Numbered from the stretch's first letter, positions 27,152 through 40,448 are shown. The stretch: DNA of 64,000 nt from Argentina anserina (GCF_933775445.1 NC_065874.1:24374501-24438500), one strand, 5' to 3'. Numbers and translations are program-made. Notes: generated by a model not told the origin, from the sequence alone.

Positions 27152-29152
27152 CTGCAAAAAATCCAGTGCGATCGATTGATAATTTCAACATCAGAGTAAT
27201 TAATTGTGGATACGACGAATCATACAATAACTTTACAGGTGATCGAGCAAGAAGACAACTTAATTCTATAAGATAAAAAATCGTCTTATGAAAACAATGA
27301 AATAATATGTGACTATTTTAGAACAATTATTCTTTATATTGAAGCTAGTCATTGAAGATCACATGTAATTTCAGCCAAATGAGGGATCGCATTTTACAAA
27401 CATAGCACGTACTTCATATATTACCCAATATACAGTTTACGTATTACTACTAATAACAATTCAACCTAACAGTGCTCAAAAACATATACAGAAAATTAAC
27501 AAACTGCACTCGTCAATATTGTACCAAGGGTGTTTTTAGAGTATACCGAATCAGTATAGCGACCCTTCTTCTGACACAGCAATGCAATTTCACGATCAGT
27601 ATCGAAATGAAGTGGAATAGTATATTTATTTTCTTTATTATTGGCTTTGGACTATAAACTGAATATTAGGTAAAATGTAAATACAAAGGTTTGTTTTCCA
27701 ATATGTAACGACCCTAAAATTTCGAGCTTAAAAACTCAAAATTCTAAAGTCGTTAAACACAAAATAATCTCAATGAAATCGAAATCATTACAATGTCACA
27801 GCGGATCAATTCTGAGTTCTCAATACAACTCAGACAAACCAATTATTACAACCCAAATTTATAATCCATACATAAAATGGAAATGTAATAATCCTCACAA
27901 TCACTCACAAATCTCACAAATAAAACCACACCAATTCTCGCACACAAATCCACGCTAAAAACCTCACCACAAGTAGGATACGAACGACTTCGAGCCTCCG
28001 GAGTTGTCGCTTAATCTCCACTAATCAACACCTGCAGAGTTATCCCCTACACCATCGGATTGGTGCACCGGGATTGTAAACACAAACCCGGTAAGATTTA
28101 CAGCTCGTATGAGTAAAATGAAAATATAACTCGCATATTAATATATACGAAAAATCACAAATCATCAAATATAAAAGCACTCATGAGTCAGTGGACGGCC
28201 CATCTGGTCGTCCCAAAGAAATAAGAAATACAACGCTCATGAGAAATTAAGTAACCCTTCTGGTTACCCAAATGCATTTATATTACGGGTACCAAGAACG
28301 CTTGTACACATCTGTTACCCCTCTCGTAATACACCGCCGATATTGGATAGCCACCCGCTACCCAACATCCAAAACAATCTGAGTACCCATGGGCAGATAA
28401 CCACCCGTTACCTCACATGCAGACAGACTAGAGCTCTAACTGTATCGTAACTTTCGCCTGGCCAAAGGCTAGGTTCCGACTTGCCAAACACGTACAATAA
28501 TCTCACATCATATTGTACCAAATCACGTCCGAAGATAAATCAACATTTTAACAGTCTCAATGTTAAAATCACGTACAATAATCTCACATCATATTGTACA
28601 AATCAAAATCACATGCTCGATATATCTTGTCATCAAAATGACATCATCACAATAAAATCATAACATTATATTATATAGCAAACTATATATATATATATGT
28701 ATTTATTTACCATTTATACGATATATATATAATCCATTATATCTTATACATATCTGTAACGGCCCCAAAATTTCGAGCTTAAAACTCAAAATTCTAAAGT
28801 CGTTAAACACAAAATAATCTCAATAAAATCGAAATTGTAATAACCCTAAATTTTAAACAATGTTAGTTTGATTTGGAATTCTATAAAATTTCTAATTTTA
28901 TTAGAATGAACGTATTTGGTTGCGACGTTAGTAAACGAGAAACGGAAACGTTCTCGGAACGTTTAAATTGAAAAACGTTACATTTCCGTAACGTTTATAT
29001 CGACTTTTATTCCGTCGATCGGTTGTGAAAACTTCCTTCACGAAAGTTGTAGAGCTCGTCGATACGAGTGCGTGGACATGTGACACGTTCGAATCGGACG
29101 TCGGACGTAAAAGTTATTAACGTCGGAAGTTAGTTTCCGATTTGGAAACGAG

Positions 29153-29160
29153 TATAAATA
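29153..29160 (+). promoter_or_regulatory. TATA box of LTR copy A
   Basis: TATAAATA 317 bp from the LTR start. Equivalent boxes lie at 35703-35710 (B, minus), 37557-37564 (C, minus), 42488 (D) and 45478 (E). The position is conserved in all five copies. Confidence 0.75.
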
Positions 29161-29627
29161 GAATGTTTTGTGATTAGGGTTTCCACTTTTGGAAACCCTC
29201 ACTCTCTCCGCCTCCCTCTTTCTCTCTCTCTCTCTCTCTCTCTCGGTTCTCTCTCTCCCGACCCTTTCTTCTCCCTCTCGGCTTGCATCCGATCTTCCTC
29301 CTCCGAGGGAGGTTCTCCTCACCGCCGACCTCAGCAGCCTCACGACCACGACACAAACATCCTCCGAGCAAGGCACGGTCTCCAGCAACGCCGTGAAGCT
29401 CGGCGCGATCCACAGGGACCGAACGCAGTCGGTCCGATCGAGCCATCACCTCCAGCGATGCACGAGCACGGAGGAGGGCTTCCCTACGCCGATCCTAGCC
29501 ATGGTGCTCTCTGCCTTCGACTTGGAGGCCAAACTTCATCGAATCCGAGTTCTCTCCAAGGATTTGAATTTCACCGGCGATCCAAGCCTTTTCCGAGGCC
29601 AAATCGGAGGTTCTAGCTTCGATCAAG

Positions 29628-30552
29628 GTATGGATGGATGTGATTACTGGTTGTGTGTGTTTGTTGATGAATTGTGGATGTTTTGGAATGATTTTGGAGT
29701 AGGATCGGAGGAGGGGAGGAATTGGTGAGCACCGCCGCCTTAGGCGGCGCGTGTGGGCGAGTAGAGGGGGCTAGGCACGGTATGAGGCCGTGGGAAGGCA
29801 GAGGGAAGGAAGAGGGTGGTTTTGGAGGCGGCGGTGGCGTGATACGCGCCGTGGTTAGCCTCGGCGCGTGGGCCCCACGCACGGCCGGCCGGAGGTGGTG
29901 CGTGTGCCACACGCGCCGCCGTGTGAGGTGGTGTAATTAGTTTTGACTGAAAGGGTATTTTGGTAATTTACTGTGTAACGGTAAATGTAAATGTAAATTT
30001 TATTTACTACGGTAAATGTAATTAAATTTTACCTTCGGTAAATGTAATTATAAATTACTTTCAGTAAATGTAAAAAGTAATTTTGTAAAAGGGTAATTTA
30101 GTAAATTTTATTTACTGAATTTGTATTTACATTTAAATAGTACGTATACGTACAGAAATACGTATTAATATTTATACGTACAGAAATATGTATATAGTAT
30201 TTATACGTACAGAAATACATATATAGTATTTTTACGTACAGAAATACGTATATAATATTTATACGTACAGAAATACGTATTAATATTTATACGTACAGAA
30301 ATACGTATTATTATTTATACGTACAGAAATACGTATTAATATTTATACGTACAGAAATACGTATTAATATTTATACGTACAGAAATACGTATTAATATTT
30401 ATACGTACAGTATCCAGGAATACTAACAGTGAATAGTACCAGTGAACAGTAACTTCGTAAAATCGAAAATGGCTGAACAGTAATCGATTTTTACTGTTTC
30501 GGTATTTAAAGGTTTACGAAACGATTCTAAATACTTTTCTTATCTTTTCAAG
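29628..30552 (+). other. Candidate intron inside LTR copy A
   Basis: Donor CAAG|GTATGG and acceptor TTTTCAAG|GTGATC. Matching donor/acceptor pairs occur in the other copies: B 35303-34475 and C 37100-36364 (minus), D 42852-43355 and E 45981-46518 (plus). The interval is AT-rich after a GC-rich start and carries the copy-specific arrays. Splicing is inferred only. Confidence 0.5.
30139..30412 (+). repeat. 28-29-bp tandem array inside LTR A
   Basis: About ten copies of a unit containing acgtacagaaatacgta. Related but fewer units lie at about 34625-34745 (copy B), and one or two at about 36600-36620 (copy C). Copies D and E lack it. Confidence 0.9.
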
Positions 30553-31079
30553 GTGATCGGTAAATCAAGGAAAGGAATTATCATCGGGAATTGTGGAATT
30601 ACACTCGAGTCGTTAAGGTGAGTAAAATCTCACTTATTTACGAATCTACCCTTGCGGTGATTCAAGATTTTGCAAGAGTTTTTAATATTGAATTACGACA
30701 CGTATACAATATAGTGGATTACGTATATATCGTATAAATGGTAATAAGTACATATATATATAGTTTGCTATATTATATACTGTTATGAATTCATTGGAAT
30801 TGGTCATTCGAATGACGAGAATTAAATGTTGAGCATGTGATGTGATTTTTGTACAATATGAGGTGTGATTATTGTACGTGGTTTTAACATGAGTTTGTTA
30901 AAATGTTTTGTCTTCGGACGTGTTTATGAAATATGACATGTATACGATATAATGGATTATATATATATTGTATAAATGGTAAATATGTACATATATATAT
31001 AGTTTGCTATATAATATACTGTTATGATTTTATCGTGATTTATGTCATTTCGATGACGAGATTTAAATATCGAGCATGT

Positions 31080-31375
31080 GATTTTGATTTGTACAATATG
31101 ATGTGAGATTATTGTACGTGATTTTAACATTGAGTTTGTTAAAATGTTGATTTGTCTTCGGACATGATTTTTGGTACAATATGATGTGAGATTATTGTAC
31201 GTGATTTTAACATTGAGATTGTTAAAATGTTGATTTGTCTTCGGACATGATTTTTGGTACAATATGATGTGAGATTATTGTACGTGATTTTTAACATTGA
31301 GATTGTTAAAATGTTGATTTGTCTTCGGACGTGATTGGTACAATATGATGTGAGATTATTGTACGTGTTTGGCAA
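31080..31375 (+). repeat. Tandem array of about 82-85-bp units inside LTR A
   Basis: The unit contains tacaatatgatgtgagatta and a ttgtcttcgga segment, repeated about 3.5 times. Fewer or diverged units occur in the other LTR copies (for example 43890-44090 and 33895-34000). Confidence 0.85.
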
Positions 31376-32129
31376 GTCGGAACCTAGCCTTTGGCCGGGC
31401 GAAAGTTACGATACAGTTAGAGCTCTAGTCTGTCTGCCTTAGTACTGCATGCGAGGTAACGGGTGGTTATCTGCTCATGGGTACTCGGTGTATTTTGGAT
31501 GTTGGGTAGCGGGTGGCTATCCAATATCAACGGTGTATTACGAGAGGGGTAACAGATGTGTACCAGCGTTCTTGGTACCCGTATTATAAATGCATTGGGT
31601 AACCAGAAGGGTTACCTAATTTCCTCATGAACGTTATATTTCATATTTCTTTGAGTCAACCAGATGGGCTGACGAGTGACTCATGAGGGCATTTATATTT
31701 GTTGTTTTGTGATCTTTCGTATATTTTGATATGCGAATTATATTTTGATTTTACTCATACGAGCTGTAAAGCTTACCGGGTTTGTGTTTACAATCCCGGT
31801 GCACCAATTCGATGGTGTAGTGGATGACTCCGCAGGTGTAGATTAGCGGGAATTGACGGACCGCTTAGAGAACTTGAAGTGATTTACCTCCAGCTTGTGT
31901 GAGGATTTTGTGTGACTATTTTGTGAGAGATTATGAGGATTATTACATTCCAACTTACGTAATGTAAATTATAAATTTGGGTTGTAATAATTGGTTTTCT
32001 GAGTTGTATTGATAACTCAGTGATGATCCGCTGTGCACTTAAATGATTTCGATTTTATTGAGATTATTTTGTGTTTAACGACTTTAGAATTTTGAGTTTT
32101 TAAGCTCGAAATTTTGGGGTCGTTACAGT

Positions 32130-32141
32130 TGGTATCAGAGC
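32130..32141 (+). promoter_or_regulatory. Primer-binding site of element A
   Basis: TGGTATCAGAGC two bases after the 5' LTR. This is the common plant retrotransposon site complementary to the 3' end of initiator tRNA-Met (established knowledge). Confidence 0.9.
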
Positions 32142-32409
32142 CTAAGTGCGTATTTGGTGATTATCAATATCATCCGGGAGCGATGATCCGACTGCAGGCG
32201 GGCACCCATCACATGCTCCTCGGTATTGATATGTCGCCGGGTACGCGAGAGTGTTAGGAGCCATACCTTATGGTTTGGTCCTGTAGAGAGTATTGTGACG
32301 ATACTCCGATGATTCACCTTCATCTGAAATTTCATGATTGATATTGGTTGGATCTATTTTGTCGAATTCGAGACTTCACATGTATGACTGAGTGTTAATT
32401 GTTGAATGG

Positions 32410-33640
32410 TGATGAATTTGGAAAATGGTCGTGGACAGGGTCGAGGACGGACGAGAGGTCGAGGCCGAGTTAGGGCTGCAGGCCGAGTCCGCAATGTGGA
32501 GAACCTTTATGAGGAGGCTGCTCCACTGGAAAGACAAGTTGATCTTGTTGCTATCGTTAGAAACGATAGTCGTGTGTTGAGGTTGATCAAGGACATGAGT
32601 GAGCTGCTAGTGCTGCCATTTCATGACGCTTGGATCATGTGGTAGCGGACCACTGGATTGAGGGCATCATAATCTACTTTGAGATGATTGAGTACCCTGA
32701 GAAAGAGAAGAAGATGATATCGACACTTATTAGTGATAGTTCGGTAGAGGAGATGGTAGGATTGACTCCTACATCTATGAGAAACTCTTTATGTGTCACT
32801 TCGCATTTGGAGTGTTCCTCGAATTGGAGACAATGAAAGGCTTGTCCTATTGTGAGTGGAAGTGGAGAGTTCTCTGCTTATTTGATCGTGATTCCGGATC
32901 ACACCTATGATGTGATCATAGGAATTGATTGGTTGAGTACGCAGTACACGGTGATTGATTGTTTTGACATGGTGGGTTCATTCGTAGACCCAGGAAATCA
33001 GAGTTTCGTATCTTTGACTCGAGGCGGATAATGTCATGAGAGTTTGAGTCATGACATATGTTGAGTATGTGGATCTGAAGTAGCTATCACATACATCGTT
33101 GTGATATCAGAGTAAAGTGAGACGTTTCAGGAGATACTGTGTTATAGCTCCTATAACGAAGACGACGTATGAATGAGACAAATGAATTCAAAGACTTAAT
33201 GACTGGTGCGATCAGCTTAGAGAGGCTACAATACTCCCTGAGTTTGACATGCGATCCAAATACTGGAATGCTAACAGGTTTGAGTATATAGTTTCCTATC
33301 AGGGCAGAGAACTATCAAGGAGTCTTGATAGAGAGCGTTGACCCTATATTGAGGGATGTTCAGTGTTTAAATGTTAAGGACCTGATTTTAGTTATGCAAC
33401 TAATCTAAGTTGAAGCCTAACAAGGTTGAGATATTACGTTCAGGTAAGAGATGTGTAGACCATAGGTTGGAGGTGGTTAACGAAAATTTTCGTGACTAGT
33501 ATCTCTAACGCTATTGGTAACAGAGTGGTAGGGCGTATGATACGTCCATAAAGTGGTAATACAATTATTGAATTGAGATTCACATTTTGTCGATGTGACA
33601 TTCCAAACTTGTTTTGGTTCGGCTATAGACAATCCAAACT
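32410..33640 (+). pseudogene. Decayed Ty3/gypsy-type internal region of element A
   Basis: From 32410 an Arg/Gly-repeat stretch (RGQGRGRTRGRGR) and a gag-like segment ADHWIEG...EYPEKEKKM are visible, with a frame change near 32630. At about 32870-32970 a fragment YDVIIGIDWLSTQ resembles the aspartic-protease/RT linker of Ty3/gypsy elements. Stops and frame changes are frequent, and no reverse transcriptase, RNase H or integrase was recognised. The 3' LTR is absent. Sequence ends at the junction with copy B near 33643. Confidence 0.7.
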
Positions 33641-36600
33641 TGTGGTTACCCAAATGCATTTATAATACGGGTACCAAGAACGCTGGTACACATCTGTTAC
33701 CCCTCTCGTAATACACCGCTGATATTGGATAGCCACCCGCTACTCAACATCCAAAATAAACTGAGTACCCATGAGCAGATAACCACCCGTTACCTCACAT
33801 GCAGTACTAAGGCAAACAGACTAGAGCTCTAACTGTATCGTAACTTTCGCCCGGCCAAAGGATAGGTTCCGACTTGCCACACACGTACAATAATCTCACA
33901 TCATATTGTACCAAATCACGTCCGAAGACAAATCAACATTTTAACAATCTCAATGTTAAAAATCACGTACAATAATCTCACATCATATTGTACAAATCAA
34001 AATCTTATGCTCAATAAAATCTTGTCATCAAAATGACATAATCACGATAAAATCATAACAGTATATTATATAGCAAACTTTATATATATGTATTTATTTA
34101 CCATTTATACTATATATATAATCCACTATATCGTATACATGTCATAATTATATCAACACGTCCGAAGACAAAACGTTTAACAACTTCATAATAAAATCAC
34201 ATACTAGTCATCGAAATGACTTATTTCAAATGAATTCATAACAGTATAAAATATAACAAACTATATATATATGTACTTATTACCATTTATACAATATATG
34301 TATAATCCATTATATTGTATACATGTCGTATTTCAATATTAAAACTCTTGCAAAAATCTTAGAATCACCGCAAGGGTAGATTTATAAATATGTGAGATTT
34401 TACTCACCTTATTGACTTGAGCGTGAATCCTACAATTTCCGAAGATAATTTCCTTTCCTCGCTTTATAGATCACCTTGAAAAGATAAGAAAGGAATTTAG
34501 GAACATTTCGTAAACCTTTAAATGCCAAAACAGTAATAAACGGTTACTGTTCAGCAATTTTGGTTTATACGAAGTTACTGTTCACGGTTACTATTCACGG
34601 TTACTGTACAAATATATGATTAGTACGTATTTCTGTACGTATAAGTACTATATACGTATTTCTGTACGTATAAGTACTATATACGTATTTCTGTACGTAT
34701 AAATATTATATACGTATAAATATTATATACGTATTTATGTACGTATAAATATTATATACATATTTATATACATATACGTACTGTTTAAAGGTAAATACAA
34801 TCTCAGTAAATAAAATTTACTAAATTACCCTTTTACAAATTACTTTTTACATTTACTGAAAGTAATTTATAATTACATTTACCGTAGGTAAAACTTAATT
34901 ACATTTACCGTCGTAAATAAAATTTACATTTACATTTAGGTAATTTACCAAAATACCCTTATGTCAAAACTGATCGCACCACCGCACACGGCGGCGCGTG
35001 TGGCACACGCGCCACCTCCGGCCGGCCGCGCGTGGGGCCCACGCGCCGATGCCAACCAAGGCGCGTGTGATGCCACCGCCGTGCCTAAACTCTCCCCCTC
35101 TTCCTCCTCTATCTTCCTACGGCCTCCGCCTACCCCTAGGCCACCCCTAGTCTCCTCACGCGCCGCCTCTAGGCGGCGGTATCTCCCACCCTCCTTCACT
35201 GCCGATTTCATTCCCAATCTCTCCAAATCGAATCCCTAATCTCCCAATCACCCTCAAATCAACAGACAAGCACACGCACAACATCATAATCATCTGTCCT
35301 TACCTTGAACCTTGAATCGACTTGAGGTGCCGGTGGAGGAGGTCGAGCAGCAATGGAGGTACGACGACTCGAGGCTCGATCCTTCGGCGCGGGGGTTCCA
35401 GGGTGAGGAGGGGTGGTGGCGAGCTTGCCCGAGCTCGTCGACGATGGGGAAGCACGACGTTGAGGCCCCCCCGAGCTTCGATTTTCCGCGTGGGATCGGG
35501 GGAAGAGGCGAGGGAGAAATAGAGAGTTCGGGTCGAGAGGGAGAGGGAGATTGAAGATGGGAGGTGGGAGATGGGAGATGGCGGGGTCGAGAGGGAGAGG
35601 AGGTCGGGGAGAGAGAGAACCAAGGGAGAGAGAGAGAACCGAGGGAGAGAGGGTGAGAGCGGCGGGGTGAGTGAGGGGTTCTACCCTAAAACAAAATGGT
35701 TCTATTTATACCAAATTTTAAAATCGGAAACAACTTCTATCGTTAATAACCTTTACATACGACGTCCGATTCAAACGCGTCACATACTCACGAACTCGTA
35801 TCGACGAGTTCTACAACTTTCGTGAAGGAAGTTTTCGCAACCGGGCGACGAAATAAAAGTCGATAAATTCGTTCGGAAACGTAACGTTTTCTTATTAAAC
35901 GTTCTCGGAACGTTTCCGTTTCCGTTTCGTAACGTTTGCAAACAATCATATTCATTTAAACTGAAAATCATGTCTTTATAGAACTCAAATTAATTCAAAT
36001 AATGTATTTGAAATTTAGGGTTATTACAATATCATACTTTATAAACACGTCCGAAGACAAAACGTTAAACAGTCTCCATATTAAACTCACATGCTTGTCA
36101 TCGAATTAATCTAATCTAGATGAATTCATAACAGTATACAATATAGCAAATTATATATATATGTACTTATTACCATTTATACAATATATATAGAATCCAT
36201 TATATTGTATACATGTCGTATTTCAATATTAAAAACTCTTGCAAATATCTTAGAATCACCGCAAGGATAGATTCGTAAATACGTGAGATTTTACTCACCT
36301 TATTGACTCGGGCGTAATTCCACAATTTCCGAAGATAATTCCTTCCCTTGCTTTATAGATCACCTTAAAAAGATAAGAAAAGAATTTAGAAACGTTTCGT
36401 AAACCTTTAAAATGCCGAAACAGTAATAACCGGTTACTGTTCAGCAATTTTCGGTTTTACGAATTTACTGTTCAACGGCACTTTTCAGTGTTACTGTTCA
36501 CTGTTACTGTTACTATTCACAGTACTATTCACAGTACTATTCACGTATTAATGCACAAAAACATAACCAATACGTATCGTTGTACGAGTACATACTGTTT

Positions 36601-37889
36601 ACGTATTTCTGTACGTATAATTACTATTCAAAAATACATTCTGTCTCAGTAAATATTAATTACTGATTTACCCTTCAGAATTTACTTTTTACATTTACTG
36701 AATGTAATTTATATTTACAATTACTGTACGTAAATAAAATTTACTTTTACATTTACCGTACGTAAAAATAAATTAGAAAATTACCCTTCCCGGAATCACT
36801 GTTCACGCCGCCGCACGTGGCGGCGCGTGGGGTGCACGCGCCACCTCCGGCAGGTCGCGCGTGGGGCACACGCGCCGACACCAACGAAGGCGCGTATGAC
36901 GCCACCGCCGTGCCCGATCCCTTCATCTCCTCCTCCTCTCCCTTCCTACGGTTTCAAACCGCCCCTAGGCTACCTCACACGCTCTCACGCGCCGCTTAAC
37001 ACGGCGGTAACCCACCCTCCTTCAACCATCTCCGATCTCCACAAAAATCACAACAACCAACAATCTTCAATCACAAACACTCAATTAATCGATCCATTAC
37101 CTCAATCGCTCCTCGAAGTCACCGTGACGTCGCCGGAGGAGGTAGAACCATGCGAAGGTAGAGGTTGAGCCGAGGGTGTGGTGTTGACTCGATATGCGCC
37201 TCGATCGGTTGCAGGAGGTGCCAAGGAGGAGAGGCGGTGGAAATGAGCTTGTTCCCGTGCCCTAGCTTCACCGGTGAAGATGCGTGATGCAGCAGGGTAA
37301 CCTCCGAGCTTTGGTTTGTCGTCGAAGCTCGTGGCAGCGAGGCACGGTGCGGGGAACTCGGGGTCGCTTGCAGGGGAGCTCGCAAGGCCGTAGAGAGCGG
37401 CGGTGCAAGCCACGAAGGGCTGAGGGCGGAGATCGGGGAGGGAGAGCGACTCGGGAGAGAGAGGGAAGGAGAATCGGGGAGAGAGAGAGCCGAGGGAGGC
37501 GGAAGAAGAGAGAGAGTGGGTTTCCTGAAATGGAAACCCTAAACACACAATTATCCTATTTATACTAGTTTCCAAATCAGAAACTAACTTCCGGCGTTAA
37601 TAACGTTTACGTACAACGTCCGATTACAACGCGTCACATATCCCCGAACTCGTATCGACGAGCCCTACCACTTTCGTGAAGGAAAGTTTCGCAACCGAGC
37701 GACGGTATAAAAGTCGATAAATACGTTGCGGAAACGTAACGTTTTTTTCGAATTAAACGTTCCGAAAACGTATCCGTTACTCGTTTCGTAACGTCGTAAC
37801 CAATTACATTCATTCTATTTAAATTTCACCTCATAGAATTCCAATCACTCGAAAATTGTTTGTAAATTTAGGGTTATTACACAATAATT

Positions 37890-38459
37890 TATGAAGGAGC
37901 TTATCGTATTCTCATGAGTCAATTAGATGTAACATCTAAAGACATCATTTTTGTGGTTGTAGAATTTTTTTTTTTAGAATTTGTTAGTCGCCCAGTACTA
38001 ATCGTAGATATTATTTCATAAAAGAAAGAGAATAACGAATAAATAAAAGAATAATCAATATTCGCGATGCACGTATTATTATATTAGACCCAAACAAAAT
38101 AAAAGGAGTCCTTCTTGACCTAATTACAAGGAGAGAGCTTGAGAATAAATATGAAAGAACAAAATGTAAAACCGAGTTTTGATTGATCTGGTCATGTGAT
38201 ACTTTTTTTTTCTTTTCAATCACGAGATTATCTGAATGAACTACTATTGAGTTAACTGGTTGTTAAAAAAAAATAATGGATTCGACATTTTTATACATTA
38301 ATTTTGAAGAAACGACATCTAATTAATACTGGAAATCCCTAAAAAGAAAAGGAATACGATAGCAAATTAATTAGTGATGAGTAATTAAATCAAAGAAATC
38401 ACAATCATCACAACAAAAGAATTGATTGCTGTACCCAAATCCACCATGGATTGATTTGA

Positions 38460-38499
<40 letters not shown>

Positions 38500-39069
38500 A
38501 TTAAGCTCTAACACATCATATTTTAGTTAAAAATATGAAAGGAATAGGAAGTGCACATATTTTCATTTTGTATGTTCTCTTAATTCATTCTATTGAGCTT
38601 CATGCGATCGTTTTTATCGTAATCAATCTCTAAATCTACAAATAAATGTAATTGTAGTTCTTATTCACAAGTAGCAATCCAGTATTAATGAGTACACTGC
38701 CAAAATGTCAAATAATTAAGCAATTAAGAAGTATTGATATACAGAGAGTCATGTTCAGGTCTCAAACTAGAGTTCTAAATTGACATTTTGACAACCATAC
38801 CATGTGACGGTTTCATAGGATAATTTTCCGCCTCCACTATTATATACAATCGTCAATTTTAGCAATGTTTATTAAATTGTTTTGGAATAAGTTCGAAAAT
38901 ATATATCCACAGCTTGACTAGATATATAACATAGTGTTATATTTGTTCGATTGTTTATAATTTTCCATGCTACTACACATAGTACATACTAGTTACCTAT
39001 TAAGCACGCAAGTGACGCAACTGCTTGTACAAGATGCATGATATCTCAGGATAGAAAAGAAGGGAACGG

Positions 39070-39119
<50 letters not shown>

Positions 39120-39950
39120 GTATATATATATGTCTGCTAAATATGCACATTATACTCTTACTCGATCTCTTAGCTAGGATCGGATCGCAAGAAGGAGAGA
39201 ACCGATCTACACGTACATACCAATTAAGTGATACACATGCATGTCTCTTGAACTCTTTGATTAAATTGTCTGTAAACTGCCAGTTCATTCAAGCGTATTT
39301 GGTATAGAAATAATCAAAGAGATAGAGAAGAAGACGAGCTAGACTGGAATTACTAGACTGAAATGTGCCGGGTGCAAATAAATGGACAAAAATACAAATG
39401 GAGAATTCGAAAAGAGACCAAACATGCAGATGATATATTTCGATATTTATTAATCTAGGCAATCCATTATTGATCATCATCAGCTAGGCGGTTGTGTGTA
39501 GCTAAAATTAGCAATTAATGATTAAAGCTGGCTAATTATTTGCATGGTTCTACGTACAGTTTATACCCTACATTATTGTACGTATATTTTAATATATGCA
39601 TGTGTGGACAATTATAGTAAGAAACTACTATCCTCATTCTAGCTATATATTCTACACATTTCCACGAAAGAGCTGTAGATGCTTAATTCCTCTCAGCCTC
39701 ACTGAAAATCTGAAATACTGGGTTATAGCTTGATGGATAGGGCAAAAATAATGGTGATAACCGTGATATACTAAATATCTTGCATTAGTTTGCTTACTAT
39801 AAATAAAGGAGAGCATATGAACAAGGTACGTGTCGTAGTAAAACACTGTTTCTAATAGCAGCTGGCATATGCATTTGAGGAGAAGTAGATCGAAAACCCC
39901 AAGTCATGAGAATTAATGGGAAAATCCCTCAATAAATAAATCAACAACCA

Positions 39951-39983
<33 letters not shown>

Positions 39984-40445
39984 ATTATATATCAATCTAG
40001 GCAATTGGTCTCTGGTAGGTTGGACCGTTAGAGTATCATCCCTCTCAGTACATCGATAGTTGTTTTAACAAGGTCGATCAGTAGTAACTGCGTACGTTCA
40101 TTTATACTTCCATACTTTGTATTCCGCGGACGTGATTTTGATACATCATACATATATGCATGCATGTCACAAGTAAAAGGTAATTAACGCCCATCGTTTT
40201 CTTTTTGAAATCCATAACAACCCAGTGAAACATTTGGTTGGGTTGAGATCGAGCCGAAAGAATCTAGTAAGATTTATTAAGGCCAGTAACGTACATATTT
40301 GTTTTTGTTTTCTTAATCCTCAATCTCATGGGTGCGAAGAGTATAATCACCCTAATTGCAGGTGGTAGTAGCAAAATTGGGACCAATTCTGCCCTTGTAT
40401 ACAATATTTGAAAAATAATAATTAAGAATTGAAAGTCTTGAGGTC
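37890..40445. other. Spacer with microsatellites, no gene seen
   Basis: AT-rich. (AT)n tracts at 38462-38497, 39074-39131 and 39951-39975. No conserved coding sequence. Confidence 0.6.
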
Positions 40446-40448
40446 AAG

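Larger units (their letters stand above)
28836..32127 (+). mobile_element. 5' LTR of element A (about 3.3 kb)
   Basis: Begins TGTAATAACCC and ends GGTCGTTACA directly before the primer-binding site, so this is a true 5' LTR rather than a solo one. It contains in order: a TATA box (29153), a (CT)n leader, a GC-rich block to about 29940, AT-rich sequence with a 28-29-bp array (30139-30412), a roughly 238-bp duplication (30698-31170), 80-odd-bp repeats to about 31375, and a conserved 3' block shared with all other copies. Five-base target gaaat at 28831-28835; the partner site was deleted. Confidence 0.9.
28755..36028 (-). mobile_element. Middle solo LTR (copy B) nested in copy C, TSD atatc
   Basis: The LTR body is 28755-28835 plus about 33643-36028, minus orientation. 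The 5-bp duplication atatc lies at 28750-28754 and 36029-36033, exactly at the break in copy C. Copy B is itself split by plus-strand copy A. About 440 bp of B, equivalent to 31606-32047 of copy A, is missing at the right junction near 33643, so a deletion followed A's arrival. Confidence 0.9.
27699..37886 (-). mobile_element. Outer solo LTR (copy C) with nested insertions, TSD caata
   Basis: The LTR body is 27704-28754 joined to 36034-37881 (about 2899 bp without the insertion), minus orientation. The ends read TGTAATAACCC (at 37881) and GGGTCGTTACA (at 27704). It is flanked by the 5-bp duplication caata at 27699-27703 and 37882-37886, so the copy is a solo LTR made by LTR-LTR recombination. 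It is interrupted by copy B. The GC-rich leader lies at about 36790-37520. Confidence 0.9.

Noticed and set aside
29170..29728. ORFs of 148-179 aa in LTR copy A
   Set aside because: They lie in the GC-rich LTR leader, differ strongly between copies and match no family; more likely untranslated leader, reported as a finding instead.
30139..31375. Regular repeats resembling a CRISPR array
   Set aside because: Eukaryotic LTR context, units directly abutting without unique spacers.
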